Counted from the stretch's first letter, positions 47,091-60,300 are shown. The stretch is 64,000 nt of DNA from Eucalyptus grandis (GCF_016545825.1 NC_052622.1:14798120-14862119); one strand, 5' to 3'. The notes: generated from the sequence alone by a model not told the origin. A program made the numbers and translations.

Positions 47091-47784
47091 CAATAGATTT
47101 GAACTCTTATACCAGTCAGGCTACTACTTCTCATAAAACCTGAATTTATAACAAAATGAATCCCATTACTTATCTAGATATTTTAAGATGCAATATATTA
47201 TAGTTAAAGTTAAGGAAATATTTGGTTATCTCTCTGGTTGCTACCTAAAATAAACTCTCATTTTGATCTAAGCACATGTGCTCGATCTAGTTAAAGACAA
47301 ATCATCCATGATGAGAACAACGACTCCACATGGAACTTCCTCAAGTTTTGGCATTAATAAACGAGACCAACTAAGAATCAAATATGAGACCTTACCCTTT
47401 ATTTAGGCTTAAAATCCAAAATGCTTTACCCAGTAAACTTAACTCCATGGAATTAGATATAATCATAATGATTGCATGTCAGATATGAATATGTAGGGCG
47501 ACATCAGCTCTAAAAGATCATGATGATGGTGATAGAAGACCAAATCTCTCGCATGGTTTCTATTAAATGGTGATTGTTACTTCGATGGTTGGTCAGTCTT
47601 CAAGACCACCTACTTGATAGATGGGTCCAAACGTGATTAATAGAAATGCCAATTCATGCTAAGACCACTATCCTTTACTACTGTCGGTGGAAAATATCCC
47701 ATAGTCGATCTTGCATTTATTAACCTCAATAAACATGTTTGCTTTCTTAATAAGTAGTTTCTTCATAATAAAGAGATTCTATCT

Positions 47785-48191
47785 AAAATTGAGGGGGAAA
47801 TTATCAAAAAAGTTTTAAAATTATTGCACTTGTACTGATTCAATCCTAAATCTTTTGATAATTTGTTATTTTAGTCATTCTGGCCAATTTTGACTAGAAA
47901 ACATTGATGAGACGATTTGGTCAATACCAATTGTACTATGTGACAAGGCTGGCATGGACGTAGACAAATTTTTCTGAATTTTTAAATTAGTTTTCCTTTT
48001 TTTTTTCTTTTTTCTTTTACATTTTTTTCCAACTCTTGGCCGGCAAGGGTGTTAGCCCTCGCCTTGATCCACGCTAGGGCTGTGACCCTCACTTATAGGG
48101 TCACAAGTCCTCACCTATGGCTAGTGAGGGTTGGCCAACAACCTTCAAACCCTTGTCGGCTAAGAGTTGGAAAAGAAAAATGAAAAAATAA

Positions 48192-48226
<35 letters not shown>

Positions 48227-48820
48227 GATTTTTTTAAATGCAAAAAAAAATTATCCACGTTAATATTGATCATGTCACGTAAGACGGTCAACACTGATTA
48301 AATCGCCATATTAGTATTTTCTGACCCAAATTGATCCTAATGTATTAATTGGCAAATTGTCAAAAGATTTCAGAGTAAATTAACATAATTGAATAGTTTA
48401 GGATTGGAAATTGTCAAATTGGCACAATTGAAAGATTTAGGATTGAATTGGCACAATTGTAAAGTTTAGGATTGAATTGACACAATTGTAAAATTTGGGA
48501 CTAAATTGACACAAATGCAATGAATTTATGATTTTTTTTGGTAATTTTCTCTATAATTGAGTGCATATACTTCATGACTCCAGTGATCTTGCGCAGGGAA
48601 AAGAAAACCCTAAAGCCATGTCGTGTCATTGACTTGTCGACATTTAACAAAAATAATATATACGAAATAACTAAATTAATAAATCATCAAAATGTTTAAG
48701 ACTAAATGGACACTATTAAAAGATTTATAATTGAATTGATATAATTGAAAATTTTGTGACTGAATTGGCACACATGCTATAAATTTAGAATTTTTTTTGG
48801 TAATTTTCTCTAAAATTGAG
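47785..48820. mobile_element. MULE-like TIR element with 9-bp duplication
   Basis: AAAATTGAG lies just outside both ends (47785-47793 and 48812-48820). Inner ends: GGGGAAATTATCAAAAAAGT on the left, and the inverted AGAGAAAATTACCAAAAAAA on the right. The centre (48040-48180) has the GC-rich GCCCTCGCC and GTGAGGGTTGGCC motifs of the family and a (TA)n tract at 48195-48222. The right terminus is present twice because of a tandem duplication. Confidence 0.7.
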
Positions 48821-48908
48821 ATTGTATGGCAATCCTAAGCAGGGGAAAGAAAACCCTAAAGCCATATCATGTCACTGAGTTGCCGACATTTCAACAAAAA
48901 GAATATGC
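48460..48908. repeat. Tandem duplication of TIR end plus host flank
   Basis: 48460-48660 and 48690-48908 are direct copies. Each contains the element end (TTTTTTTTGGTAATTTTCTC) followed by the same outside sequence (AAAGAAAACCCTAAAGCCAT). Confidence 0.8.
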
Positions 48909-49267
48909 AAAGAGAATATAGAGAGTTCACATCGTCCATCTCGACGTCAAGCTCATGAGGCGACGCATTTAATGTGCAGTAGCAGGGAATGGTCCAGCGC
49001 GGAAATTATAGAAAACCCTCAAGATTGGTATGACTAGCCGTATAACCCTAATAAATTCCCATGTTGGACCACATTGAATAAAAACACCTCGTGTAAACCC
49101 ATCAACATATCAGGATGGGACCAAAGGGGAGCTGGGGACGAGCATGAAGGCCATATGCGCACTCGCCTTAAACCCTCCAGGCCAATGCAGAGCCAGGTTT
49201 TGACATGCAATGGCGCCAAGGACTGTCACGTGCCTCTGGACCATGCAGCACACATCTTTTGTAGGGC

Positions 49268-49270
<3 letters not shown>

Positions 49271-49299
<29 letters not shown>
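49271..49299. repeat. (GA)n microsatellite
   Basis: About 14 GA units. The surrounding 49000-53800 region contains no recognised gene. Confidence 0.9.
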
Positions 49300-49302
<3 letters not shown>

Positions 49303-52024
49303 AGGGGGTTGCTTTCTATATCAGGGGACAGCTAGGGCGTTTTCAAGCGTTTTTCGACGAAATATACACTTGGCTTATAGAACAGATGAACCAACAACTC
49401 TTCTCTCAATCGCTCGTTGGGCATTTCGGTGACTGCAATTGGTGGAGGCGGCACCCGCTATGAAAGACACAGCTTTGTTTTAAGCTCGAGCTTGCTTTCT
49501 TGAGTCCAGATGATGACTCAAGACTTCAGAAAAAGAGGCCAGACTGAGTAGTTTCCTAAATCGCATGTATGATCCATCTGCTTTTCATGAGCTATCACTT
49601 GGGACTTCCGGATACGCCCAGTAGTAAGCATGCCAAAACAACAAAACCCACGAAATCGTAACATGACAACATTTAAATAGGATGATAACTTGAGATCATC
49701 TACATAGGCTGTCCTGCTTTTCGATGACAAATTCTGGACTGTATGAAATTATGTACTTATTTTTGCTCTAAAAGCACATCAATTAGTGCAGTTAACAGTA
49801 TCTTGAGTCATCTGATTGATGGTTTTTCGTCGTATCTTGAAGTCTCATATAGCGAGCCTAGAAGGAAAAAAAGAAAAGAAAAAATCGATTGAAAAGTGAG
49901 GAAGAAATTAGTGTTAGACGGTAGTAGCTGATGAAGCCGTGGACCCAAAAGATATCTTATGGGGCAGGCAATAATTAGTAGGACCCATTTTTTGGTCCTA
50001 AAATAATGGGATTTTCCAAGAACTCTTTGACGTTGATGGTCTCAATCTCTCTCTCTCTCTCCCTTCCTAGTCTTGAGCTGCTTTCATCTCATCTCAAGCC
50101 AATCCAATGATTTGCCATGCTTGACTTTGGTAGGGATATAACTCCCAACGACAAACCTCTCTCAGCTCACTCTCATCTCTCCAGTTTAGAGCCAAACCAA
50201 TGCAATAATGGACCGTCCACTCATTTTGATCCGCTTCACTAGTCAACCATTTCAGTCAACAAAAAAGGAAATGATTTGTGAAAGTTGTGTATATCAACTC
50301 ATTCTAAAGATTTCAAGAGTGATATGGAGAAGGACATGATATTTATTTTTCTTTTAAATGCCAACAATATTTCAAATAAGGTGCCAACTATTTGCGGCGC
50401 TGTATAATCAATTAGGACCCCTCTCTATCATTTTTGAATGCACGCTTATTGACAACAGTATCTATGAAAATAACCGGTTGATGCCTTCTTATAAAAAGAG
50501 GATGGCCTTTAGCTTTTGTGAAAGGTTGTATGCATTTGTTATAAAGTTTTTTTTATGTGTATCCCCTCCTAAACAGTTAATATATAAGGTATATTGCCTG
50601 TGTAAAACAATATTTGTCCAAAAAGCAATGACATTGAAACTTTCACTTATTAGTGAGTTGAATTTATTTATAATTATTAAAAACTATTTACGCGTTATCA
50701 GCCAAAATCCTATTTCTAAGATGATTATTTCTACTGCCAATGTTTAGAATAATAATCCATGTAATCTTCTCTTTTAAGGGAGTTATATTTGCTACTTGAA
50801 TGGCTTTGATAATTCATCAACCTCGCTTTCTTAGTTCTTTCCGACTTTCACCATATAACAAATAACTTCTACATGACTTTGAGGTATTCTCTCTAATAAG
50901 GACCTTGTTCCATGCATCCATAGAGAACTAATTGAGTTAATTAAAGTAGGGACCAAAAAAAAACTACATCGAGACATTTTGAAAATTAGAAAAGTGCACG
51001 ATTCGAAAAGATTAAGTATTTCAGGTGTTATATTACAATATCTTAAGTCATTGGTCGCATAATATAAAAACGACTGGTGCATAAAAAACTGCAAAAATAA
51101 AAAAAAAAAAAAATCTTAATTGATTGCCACTAAGATACTAGTTAAGAAGATCATTACGACAAAATGTTGTTACGAAATTCTTTTAATTTTTTTTTAATGG
51201 TCGGCAAATTCTTGACAGGAGAGTTTGCATTCATATTTGAAAATCTCCCTTTGGTGCACAAGTGCACCGTCACCATCAATCCAATTTGTGGTGACCTGCT
51301 TTGAAAACCTACTTTTTTTTTTTTTTTTTTCTTTTTAAATCTTCGGGTTTATATCCAAATGAGTCCTGCAGGGACCAAATAAAAACAAAAGAAGATCTTA
51401 AATTTCAAATCAATATGACGTACTTCCCGAAAAATTTAAATGATTGAAAATTCTATCATTTCTTCATACTTCTGACAAAATCCTACTTGAAGTTACGTAC
51501 ATTAATATGTACAAAATCGAATATACTTTCATAGCTAAGGGTAGGCTCATTATTTTTCAATTTGCCATTTAGTATCACATGGTATAATTAGAAGATGAGG
51601 CGTGAATGACATGAAGGTTTTTAGGACCATCAAAAATTGAAATAATTGAAAGCAAAAATAGAGAGAGATTAGACCGATAATATATAATAATAATAAAATA
51701 AAAAACGATGAGGGTGAGCATCCGAAAGGTAGCTGTTAATTGTATTTGAATTTTTGTGTGTCCACCTAATTTGCATACCGATGTGATGATTCTTATGATG
51801 ATATGATATGCATTGAAAAATTTTGTGACGATAGTTTCAATAATTTTCTTAGGATTTAGTTTGTAATGTTTGTATTTGGATTTAGGGTTTTGAGTGACTT
51901 TTCTCTTTCAGTGTACTTTGAGTTTAAGTGGTGAATGTCTTCTCCTCCTTTGCCTGTGAACGTTGGCCAACAACCAAATTCCCCTCTATTGTCTAGATTT
52001 AGATCCCCTAAATGTGAACTTCCG

Positions 52025-52260
52025 TGGTTGGTGTGGTTGATTTGGATGTAAGGAAATTTTCAACTCGAGAACTGAAAGTTGGCCGTTCAAACCCCACCAA
52101 ATACATGCGGACAATTCTGGATCAAGGCCACCTATGCGGGCTACAGCCCTTGAAGTTAAAAGGTTCATTAGAATTGCAGAGTGATTTATTGATCTCCAGA
52201 CATTTGGCCCTCTGTGCTCGTACCTTGAGTTATGAAACACCTGTTAAATCAAAAGCACTC
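52025..52260 (+). mobile_element. Possible SINE-like element
   Basis: GTTCAAACC at 52085-52093 fits a pol III B box, and TTGGTGTGGTTGATTTGG, about 45 bases upstream, resembles an A box. It does not fold as a tRNA. Weak. Confidence 0.3.
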
Positions 52261-53810
52261 GGAATTAGAGATTCTCTTTTATCAGTAGAATGTAAAAAGT
52301 GAAATGATATGTGAAAGATGAATGACATTCCTTTACTTATACGTAAGTTTAGTGCTGAAAATTATCTGAGGGCCACGTACTCCTGCGGGACAGTTGCCCG
52401 ACTCCTAATCGCTTTTCCTCGCCTTCCGAATGACGCTTTCACGTTCGGTTCCATCAAAAGATGATATACGGATGGTCCCTAAGGGTGTGACCAATGATCT
52501 CTAATTCATTTAAAATACGCAAAATGTTCTAGGTGGGACAAAAAGCACCAATCATAAGAAGTCTAAGCCTCGCACACGTGGCATGAAGAAGCTTCCAGAT
52601 CGTATGTCATACGCCGTACAAATGTGTTTATACGTATAACATAAGTATACCGATCATTATATTTATGTTTATGGCTGAAGCCCGACCTGATAGAAGTCCG
52701 GCTGGTATTTTAGATGTCGTCGAAGTCCATGGTGGAGCTTGTTCTTGGATTAAAAGGTAAAAAATTACGAAAATCAAGGTTTCCAAGTTTGAGTCAGCAA
52801 GTCGCACATGAACATATAAAAATGAAATCTTTCTTTGTGTGGGTGGGTTCTCGGTTCAACCAAAATAAAGTGGCTTCTCTTCTTATTTTACACAGAGTTT
52901 CCATTAGAGTGTTCTGTATCTCTCTTGAAATTCTATTGAAGATATCACTATTAGAGATTATGAGTAAACACAATTGAGAATCTTTTGAGTGTAATTTGAG
53001 GTTAGAAAACACGCAAACTATTGAGTGATTGTAAGCTCTATAGTTCTCCAGATTCATGGTAATTTTCTTGACAGCTGATTCTCTCGGTGAATGAGGCATC
53101 GGCACCGAATCGAATCACGTAAATCTATGATGTCTATATATTTCTTTTTGATTTCTCTGTAATTTCATTCTCTCGCATTTGATATTGAATTGCAAGACGT
53201 GGTTAGCTTCTATGTTATTTCAAACATGTAGAAATAGTTCCAGGCACTAGAATTGATGGGCACATGTTGATGACAAAGACCCATATTGTGCAAAATAAGA
53301 TCATCTATATAAATGGACATTGCTGTACATAAATTGCCCTCAAATGCACCGTGGAAGAGAAAAGTACTTAAGCAAGAATGACCATCTAATTCAACTTCTA
53401 CAGAAATTTCTAGCACTAACACCCAAGCTTTCATTCCCATCTGTGATGAGTATATCTAACTAAACAAAGGACAGCAAACTTACAACAATTTACACATGTA
53501 CAAATTTCAGAAATTTAATCTCCTTCACTTCTTCTTTTTTTTGCGCCCGAAATCCTCTTCGGTTCACCTATCCGGCCACCAAAGAAAATGACCTTCATGT
53601 CACTAACTTAATCAATTCTTGTAAAATTCTCTCACTCACTCTCTCTCCCTTTTCTAGTCTTTTCTTTTCCCACTTAAATCAGCAACATGTTGCTGCTTCC
53701 GATCCTAATTGATGAAATCAAGGATTTATAATTCCAACTGTTTAGGGATGTAGAGGTGTTGCATGAGACAAAGCCCTGAAATGCATGCCTTCAACATCTA
53801 AACGCCACAG

Positions 53811-56026
53811 TTACCCAATGTCTTGAGAAATGCTTCTCGCATCCAAGGAAGCACCGAGGAGGCCGCGTTTGGTGAATCCCACGGAGTACAGCCCGTTCTT
53901 GCCTTTCCATCCATTTGGGAATGGCTTCTTTGGGAACCCATCTTCCTCAGAGAACATGTCTCCCTCCTAATTATGGCAACCAAAGAAAAAAAGAGGAATT
54001 TCTCTTTCAATGGCCTTTTGTCATTCTTGTAGGAAAAAAGAGTTAATTTCTAGATTTTGATTTTTGATTGATGGATAGAAAGAAGAGGAAAGAGAGAGAA
54101 AAGAGCATGTACCGACCTTCAACCACGAGGGCACGTTACTTCTATACCCTGTCGCGAGGATAATAGCATCGAAGGTCTCCGATTTCCCATCAACAAACTC
54201 CACGGCATGGCGTCGTATTCTCTTTATCCCACGGAAAACCTATACAATTGCAACCCGCACCAGATCAATAATCGTTTCGCGTCTCTCATCAAAAGTAGAA
54301 TTGATATTGCAAATGAATGCTAATTGGAGATACTAATTAGGATGTTGAGGATGACAATTGGATTTGCTTATCACATCGATGATAGAGATCGAAAGAAGGA
54401 AGTAAGGAACCCGACCTTGATATGTCCACTTTTGATTTTTTTGCAAGCGCACCCGTCCAACACCGGCGTCTTGCCAGACATGCTCTTGAGCTGGAGAGGT
54501 CCGACCTTCGGGCGATTAAGGCCGTAGCTAGTGGTGTCGCCGAGGATAAAATACGACATCAATAGTAGAAACCAATCCACTAGGCTGATGGGGAGCCACT
54601 TGAGCAACCACATGGACATCCCAAAAGTCGATCGTCCGAGCATCTCTTGAGGTAAGACGTGCACCTGCAAACACTCCAGAAAGAAAAGTCGCTTAAAAAG
54701 CATAAAAACCAATGGTCCAAAAGGATGAGATCACATATATATTATGATGAGCTTGTAAAAGATCCAGGGCACGACGCTCGCATATTACATTTATTCACCC
54801 GTAACTTTACTGCAACCTCTGAAAGCTGAACCCTTTTTTTCCTGATGCGGTCCACCTTGCGCATGCAAAGCAAACTTCAAGAAAGTCTGTATTTAACACA
54901 CTTTTTTAATGGAAGATCATACCACACTAAATAACAGTTTGATTGTTTGTCAGTGATTAAAAGAATACTACTTTGAAAACCCAATATAGCTGAAAGAAGG
55001 CACTTCGTAATCAGTTTCTTTTTTATGCTTATGGATTGCGGGTCAAACAGCAATGGCTGAAGTGATGCCTCTTTACAGCGGTGACAATGAACTTCGTTTC
55101 TTATCGAATTGTTCACCCTAGTCATTGGGGAGTAAACACAAGCTTTACTAAAGAAAGAGAGAGTTGTTTTGAACTTGAAGAAGTTATGTGATGCAAATAA
55201 TTGGTTGGAATAAAATTTGGTAGAAACGATGCAAATCCAAAATACCCAGAAAAGGGAAAACTCTTTTTCTCATTGTATATATTAAGGGTATACAAATTTC
55301 CTAGGTTTTTCACAGGAAGAGAGCCCGATTAGTGCTTACCGAATCTCTAACAGCAAGAGATGGACAGGCATTGAAATTGCAAAGATCCAAGCTCACTTCC
55401 ATGCCCGAATTCCCGCATCCAATCACCAATACTCTCTTCCCACAAAAAATCTCACCACTCTTGTAAGAGCTTGTGTGCAGAATCTGCCCTCCAAAGTCGC
55501 TCATCCCTTCAAATTGTGGGACGAGCTCCTCGGCATTCTCCCCGGTCGCCACAATCAGCCACCGGCTCAAGTATTCAGTCTCTTCCCCGTTATGACCCGA
55601 GCTCTTGACTCGCCAGCACCGTGAACTTTGATCAAACTCCGCACTCGTGACTGTTTGATTGAAAACCGGCCTCAGGTCAAAGCGTTTGGTGTACAAATAC
55701 AAGTAGGCAAGGAATTGTTGCTTTGTCGGGTAGGTTGGGAAGTCTTTGGGGAATGGCATATGGGGAAGCTCGCAGAATTGCTTCGGGAGGTGAAGGCGAA
55801 GGCGGTCATAGGTCTTGTGTTGCCACAAAGAGCCTATGCAATCAGTCCTTTCGAGGATCAAGCTCCGCACACCTCGTTCTTTTAGGCAAGCAGCAGTGGC
55901 GAGCCCCGACGGGCCAGCGCCAACTATCAAAGGCCCATTTACGCAGGTTGCAGGTTCCTTCATGTTAGCTACAAGAGGATCTTGAACTCGCTTAACTTCC
56001 ATTTCTCTAAGATAGTCCATTAACAT
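53811..56026 (-). CDS. YUCCA flavin monooxygenase (YUC2/YUC6-like), four exons
   Basis: Exons (minus): 56026-55340, 54664-54416, 54239-54117, 53966-53811, all phase 0 with GT-AG borders; introns 675, 176 and 150 bp; 404 aa. YUCCAs convert indole-3-pyruvate to auxin (IAA) with FAD and NADPH. Visible motifs: FAD site GAGPSG (36-41), FMO signature [11 protein letters not shown] (178-188), NADPH site GCGNSG (203-208), ATGY (341-344). Exon 2 begins [15 protein letters not shown], and exon 4 carries [20 protein letters not shown]. The sequence sits nearest to the YUC2/YUC6 branch from memory of the family. Oddities: the tail stops right after ISQDIG, shorter than usual; the stretch DGCACKKI differs from the usual DVGTLAKI type. 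No frame breaks. The start is the first ATG; MEVKRV at residue 9 is an alternative. Confidence 0.93.
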
Positions 56027-56346
56027 GTGATCTGAGAGATCAAAGGGTGTACATAGAAGAGATTGCTATGCTTCAACAATGATTGGAGGGAGCGTGATGT
56101 GGAAAACTAAGGCACGCTTTACACTGGTAGTGAGATTTCGAGAAGATAATTTCTTTGTCGCCTAAGAAAATCGAGGCATGTTATGGGGCATTTTTCTTGG
56201 AATTCTGGGGTTGGATTGACTGAAAAGGGCTTGTGAGTCTTATCATCTCCTCTAAATTCAAACGAAAGGTGTGCGCCCTATGTTTTGTTCTCCCTAGGAG
56301 AAGAAAAAAGAGAACGATGTAAGATAGACCTAAGAAGCGTAGAATG

Positions 56347-56366
56347 AGAGAGAGAGAGAGAGAGAG
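56347..56366. repeat. (GA)n tract in the presumed YUCCA 5' leader
   Basis: A CT-type tract when read in gene direction, a common feature of plant 5' leaders. Confidence 0.75.
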
Positions 56367-56407
56367 GCAAAAAGGTGTAATCGAGGAAGAAGAGAACAGG
56401 GTTTCAA

Positions 56408-56416
56408 ATATATATA
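56408..56416 (-). promoter_or_regulatory. TATA-like box of the YUCCA gene
   Basis: An alternating TA run lies about 385 bases upstream of the ATG. It is followed in gene direction by a CT-rich leader, and the hAT-like element begins at the very next base (56417). Position-based inference. Confidence 0.4.
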
Positions 56417-57519
56417 CTAGGGGTGAGCATGGTCCGGGTTGGTCTGGGCCACCCCCTAACCCTAGGACCAACCGTCACAGTGTCGGTCCTCAATTTTTAG
56501 GACCGAGGACCGACCCTATTGAGCTGGGGACAAGGACGACCGACCCAATGGGTTCGGGTCCGGTTTCAGTGTTAACCCGGACCGATCGATAATTTTTTCG
56601 TCTTATTTTTATACTCCCTAAAAAGAAAACCTACAAATTCAAATTACACATCCATCAACAATGCGACATTGTGCAACTAAATTATAAATACCAATACATA
56701 TTTAACAAATTTAAGATGACACAATAATAGAAATTTTGTACATGTTAACCGCTCATCGAGATATGAGACAAGATGGAAAGTTATTGTAATCATCTATTTT
56801 TAATATTCATAACACCATATGCAAAAGCATTTTCCTGCATTTGATCATGCAGAGTCCACTTAACCAAAAAATGAGCTACACACCACTTTTTTTTTTTTTT
56901 TTTTTTTGTCGAAAGCTTCATGCCACTTGACTAGCATTTGATCATGTAGAGTCCACTCAACCAAAAAATGAGCTTCACACCGCTTGACTAGCAAATCACC
57001 GTAGCAATTGCAGTACTACTTTACTCTTCAAAAACTTCTACCATTTGACACAAATTGAAAAGCGAAGTGTAGCTAAAATTCATTAGTAAAATACAATTAA
57101 ACCATAAAAAGTTCAAAATACTTAATATAAACCATGAATATATAACTCACATCTTGTTAATTAACTTGAACTTCTAAACACCTGAAAAAAAAAAAACAAA
57201 CGACACATAATTAATACTCAACAAAAGTTTTAAATTGAAATTACTATTAGTGTTATTGATAGAACATCTCAATATAATATAATATAATAGCAATTTTACT
57301 TAGGTTTGAATATATAAAAGAATTATAAATAATATAATATAATATACGGGGTTGGTCCAAGGTTGGACCGACCCAAAACTCTGGGGCCGGGATCAACCGC
57401 ACAAGTGTTGGTCCTGGAATTTCGAGACCAAGGACCGACCCGTCCCCTTGGGAACCGGACCCGGGGCCGGCAGGGGTTGGGCCGGTCCGGGTCGACCCTA
57501 GACTGCTGCTCACCCCTAG
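56417..57519. mobile_element. hAT-like TIR element, 1.1 kb
   Basis: The ends are perfect 13-bp inverted repeats, CTAGGGGTGAGCA and TGCTCACCCCTAG. They are followed inward by long GC-rich imperfect inverted sequence (GGTCCGGGTTGGTC against GGCCGGTCCGGGTCG). CTAGGGGTG is typical of non-autonomous hAT ends. No transposase and no clear 8-bp duplication. Inside, a 49-bp direct repeat (56838-56886 and 56934-56982) flanks a poly-T run. Confidence 0.8.
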
Positions 57520-58069
57520 TGCTCACACATGAAGTGGAACAGAAAAAGTAATTAAATCAAAAACTCGAAGATGTGTTTAGGAGAGTGAAGTCCCCAATCG
57601 GGTAATCTATGAGGGTTGGAGCGGTTAACTCATTTAACTTGACCCATATAATTCGTTATATTAACCGCTTCTTAGGTCAAATTTTCAATACGGGACTCAT
57701 TCCAAAGAATCCAAGGACATAAATTCAGTCCTATAAAAAGTATGCAGGCTCTTTGAAAAGTTTCGAGTTACTTTTAAAACTATTTATAGTAAGTGGATTA
57801 CCGCAATACTCCATCTTGATGTTAGCAATCGACGTTATAGCCATCTAACCAATGTCTCCAATGCAAATGCATTGTTTACTAACTTTAATGAGTGCAATGG
57901 TACGTCGAAACTTTTGTGACGTTAAGTTTTAAATTCGATGAAGAGGTTAGTTGATGTATACATATGATTTCTCCATAAACTAGCAATAAACTTCCCTATG
58001 CACGCATGCCATTTCTTTATTTGGGCAGAACTTTCCAAGCAATTTAACTTTTCCTAAGACTTGAAAATT

Positions 58070-58400
58070 GGAGAAATTGTCCAATTAGTCCTAAATCTAT
58101 TATACGAATACCAATCCTAAACTTTCCAATTTTACCAATTTTGCCATAAATCTTTGTATGAAATTTCAATATAATTTTTCTAACCAATTTTTAGCATAAG
58201 TCGTCGACGTGGTGGCATGCCACATAAACCGGCCAAGGATGATTGAACTATCATGTCAGTGACTTCTAGTGAAATTCGACAAAAAAGACTACATTGGAAT
58301 TTCGTACAAATATTTAGGACTATAATGGTAAAATTGAAAAAATTAAAACTAAATTGACATTCATACAATGAATTTAGGATTAAGTTGGGTGATATTCCCA
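58070..58400. mobile_element. Short TIR element (330 bp), same family as 33.7 kb
   Basis: The left end reads GGAGAAATTGTCCAATTAGT and the reverse complement of the right end reads GGGAATATCACCCAACTTAA. CATAAATCTTTGTATGAAAT on one side answers CTAAATATTTGTACGAAATT inverted on the other. Confidence 0.7.
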
Positions 58401-58566
58401 AAATGGAGGTGTAGCCGTCTCGTTTTTCTTGTGAAAAATTTATAAAAATGCATATTTGACTTGTGTAATCAAACTCAAATCTCAAGTATGAAAAATCATT
58501 GATCAACATCAAAGAAGTCTTGAAGTGAACTTCATTTCATCTTCGATGTACTCCTTTGGACACTTA

Positions 58567-59277
58567 GGTGCTGTATGACAACGTTTCTGTTTCTCAGAAT
58601 TTTGTTCTTTGGTTCCCCTGAACAAAAAAAGAACAGAAACATGTTTGATAAAACATTTGTTCTCGGGAACAATTTCTCAATTTTTTGTTCCTGTTTTGTT
58701 CCCGGGAACAGTTTTGAGAAGCAAAAAAAAAGTTGCTTCTTGTTCCGAGAAACAATTTCTAGAAGTAAGCTGATTTTCTTTTTTTTAATTTTATTTTCTT
58801 GCCGCGACCACCGTCAACCGCCTGAGCCATTGCCCACCGCCGCCACCGGCCGCTAGTCGCCGACCGCCGCCGCCCGCCCCGGTCGCTCCGGTCGCCGCCG
58901 CTGCCCGTCGCCGCGCGACGCCGGCCCACGCCGGCCCGCCCGCTAAGCCGCCGCCCGATGCCGGCCCTCCAGCCGGCGGCGGCTGGGGAGGGGCGGCCAA
59001 TGGCTTCCGCGGCGGTCGGCGGTGACGGTCGGCGGTCGGCGGTCGTCAACGGCGGTGGTGGCAGCGATCCGTCGGCAAAATAAAAAAATGAATAAATACA
59101 AAAAAGAAATTGTTGCGTTACCAAACACATTTCTATTCTTTTTCTATTCCGGAGTAGAAATTTTGTATCGTTACCAAACGGGTTCTTTTACTCGAAATTG
59201 TTCCCGGAGCGAAATAAAAAGAACTATTTCTGAAAAAAACTCTTCCCGGAAGCTGTAAGCGTTGTCATGCGCAGCCT
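58567..59277. mobile_element. TIR element with GC-rich core
   Basis: The left end reads GTGCTGTATGACAACG and the reverse complement of the right end reads GGCTGCGCATGACAACG. Both flanks carry repeated TTGTTCCCGGGAACA-like palindromes and GTTACCAAAC motifs. The core (58800-59060) is about 80% GC with CCGCCG runs and no real gene. A TTA-containing short duplication may flank it. Confidence 0.65.
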
Positions 59278-59904
59278 TAATCCAATGAATCGGGAGGATC
59301 ACTGTGAATAGTTCCATCGCATGCATGTGAAAGATAAGATGCGATGCCACCAAGCATGCATGTGCATCCACTTGGCTAAACCTTATGAAAGAGACGAACG
59401 CGCGCAGATATAATTCCCTTTTCACTGAATTGTTCAATATGGTCGTATCATATTGTGTTCCATCCCAAGATCCTTTTAGAATGGGGTAACTTGCGATTTC
59501 TCACGGCATTCCGATTTCCGAGATTCCAATGCCATGTGATCCGGATCCTCCCAAATTAGGTTGCCAATATGAGTGGGCGAAAAATTGAAAACCGAAGGAT
59601 CTTAAATTTAGGCCACGAATACCCTGTTTTCTTCCATCCGCAGTGCCACTTTTCACTTCCCCCGGAGGCAGAGGAACAAACAAGTACCCCTCCACCAACT
59701 TCGGAGAACATGGCCTCCTTTCGAGTTCTTTCTTGTTTTGTGCTTCGAATATACTGTGACATGATGGAACGCGACGAGTCCCTTTCAATCGAATGATCAT
59801 GAGCGCTCGAAAAGAAAATCGACGAAACGCTGGTCCCCTTAGCTACGTTTGAACCGATTGATAATATTATGAGACATAAGGCAAGATACTTTTCCTTGCG
59901 GAAA

Positions 59905-60300
59905 AGTCATAAACCTATTTCATTGATACAAATTTAGTTTCAAATCTTTCAATAGTTCCAGTTTAATCTTAAACATTTTTACCTAGAGCCAATTTGGTCT
60001 TTTCGACTAATTTTGACTGAATATTGCTAACATGGACTCCGTGCCAGCCTATGTGGCAAGACCGATGCCGACATGAATAACTTTTAATAATATTTTAATA
60101 ATTTTATATTTTTTTAGTTTCTTTTTTTTTCCCTTCCCTTCCTCTAGCCGATTGCCAAACCCAGCCGACCGACCAAAGGCGACAGACTTCATTGACCTCT
60201 AGCCAACTCATTCGATCTAACGAGGTCACGCCTCACCTAACCCCCGGTAAGGCTTGAGCCCTGGCTAATGATTTCGGCAATGATTCTTGCGAGTTCGATA
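59905..60300. mobile_element. MULE-like element, left half
   Basis: The family end motifs appear (ACAAATTTAGTTTCAAATCT, AATTTTGACTGAATATTGC), then AACTTTTAATAATATTTTAA and a GC-richer part at 60150-60260. No right end was found. Confidence 0.5.

Noticed and set aside
49074..49463. 129-codon ORF through the GA repeat
   Set aside because: It depends on the microsatellite for its length (RERERER) and has no family features on either side.
53210..53440. Minus-strand ORF with YIDDLILH, like the reverse-transcriptase YVDD box
   Set aside because: None of the flanking copia reverse-transcriptase residues are present; a chance match.
58759..59130. Ala/Gly/Arg-rich ORF over the 58.9-kb GC island
   Set aside because: It is a by-product of CCG repeats in a TIR element core; several frames are open at once.
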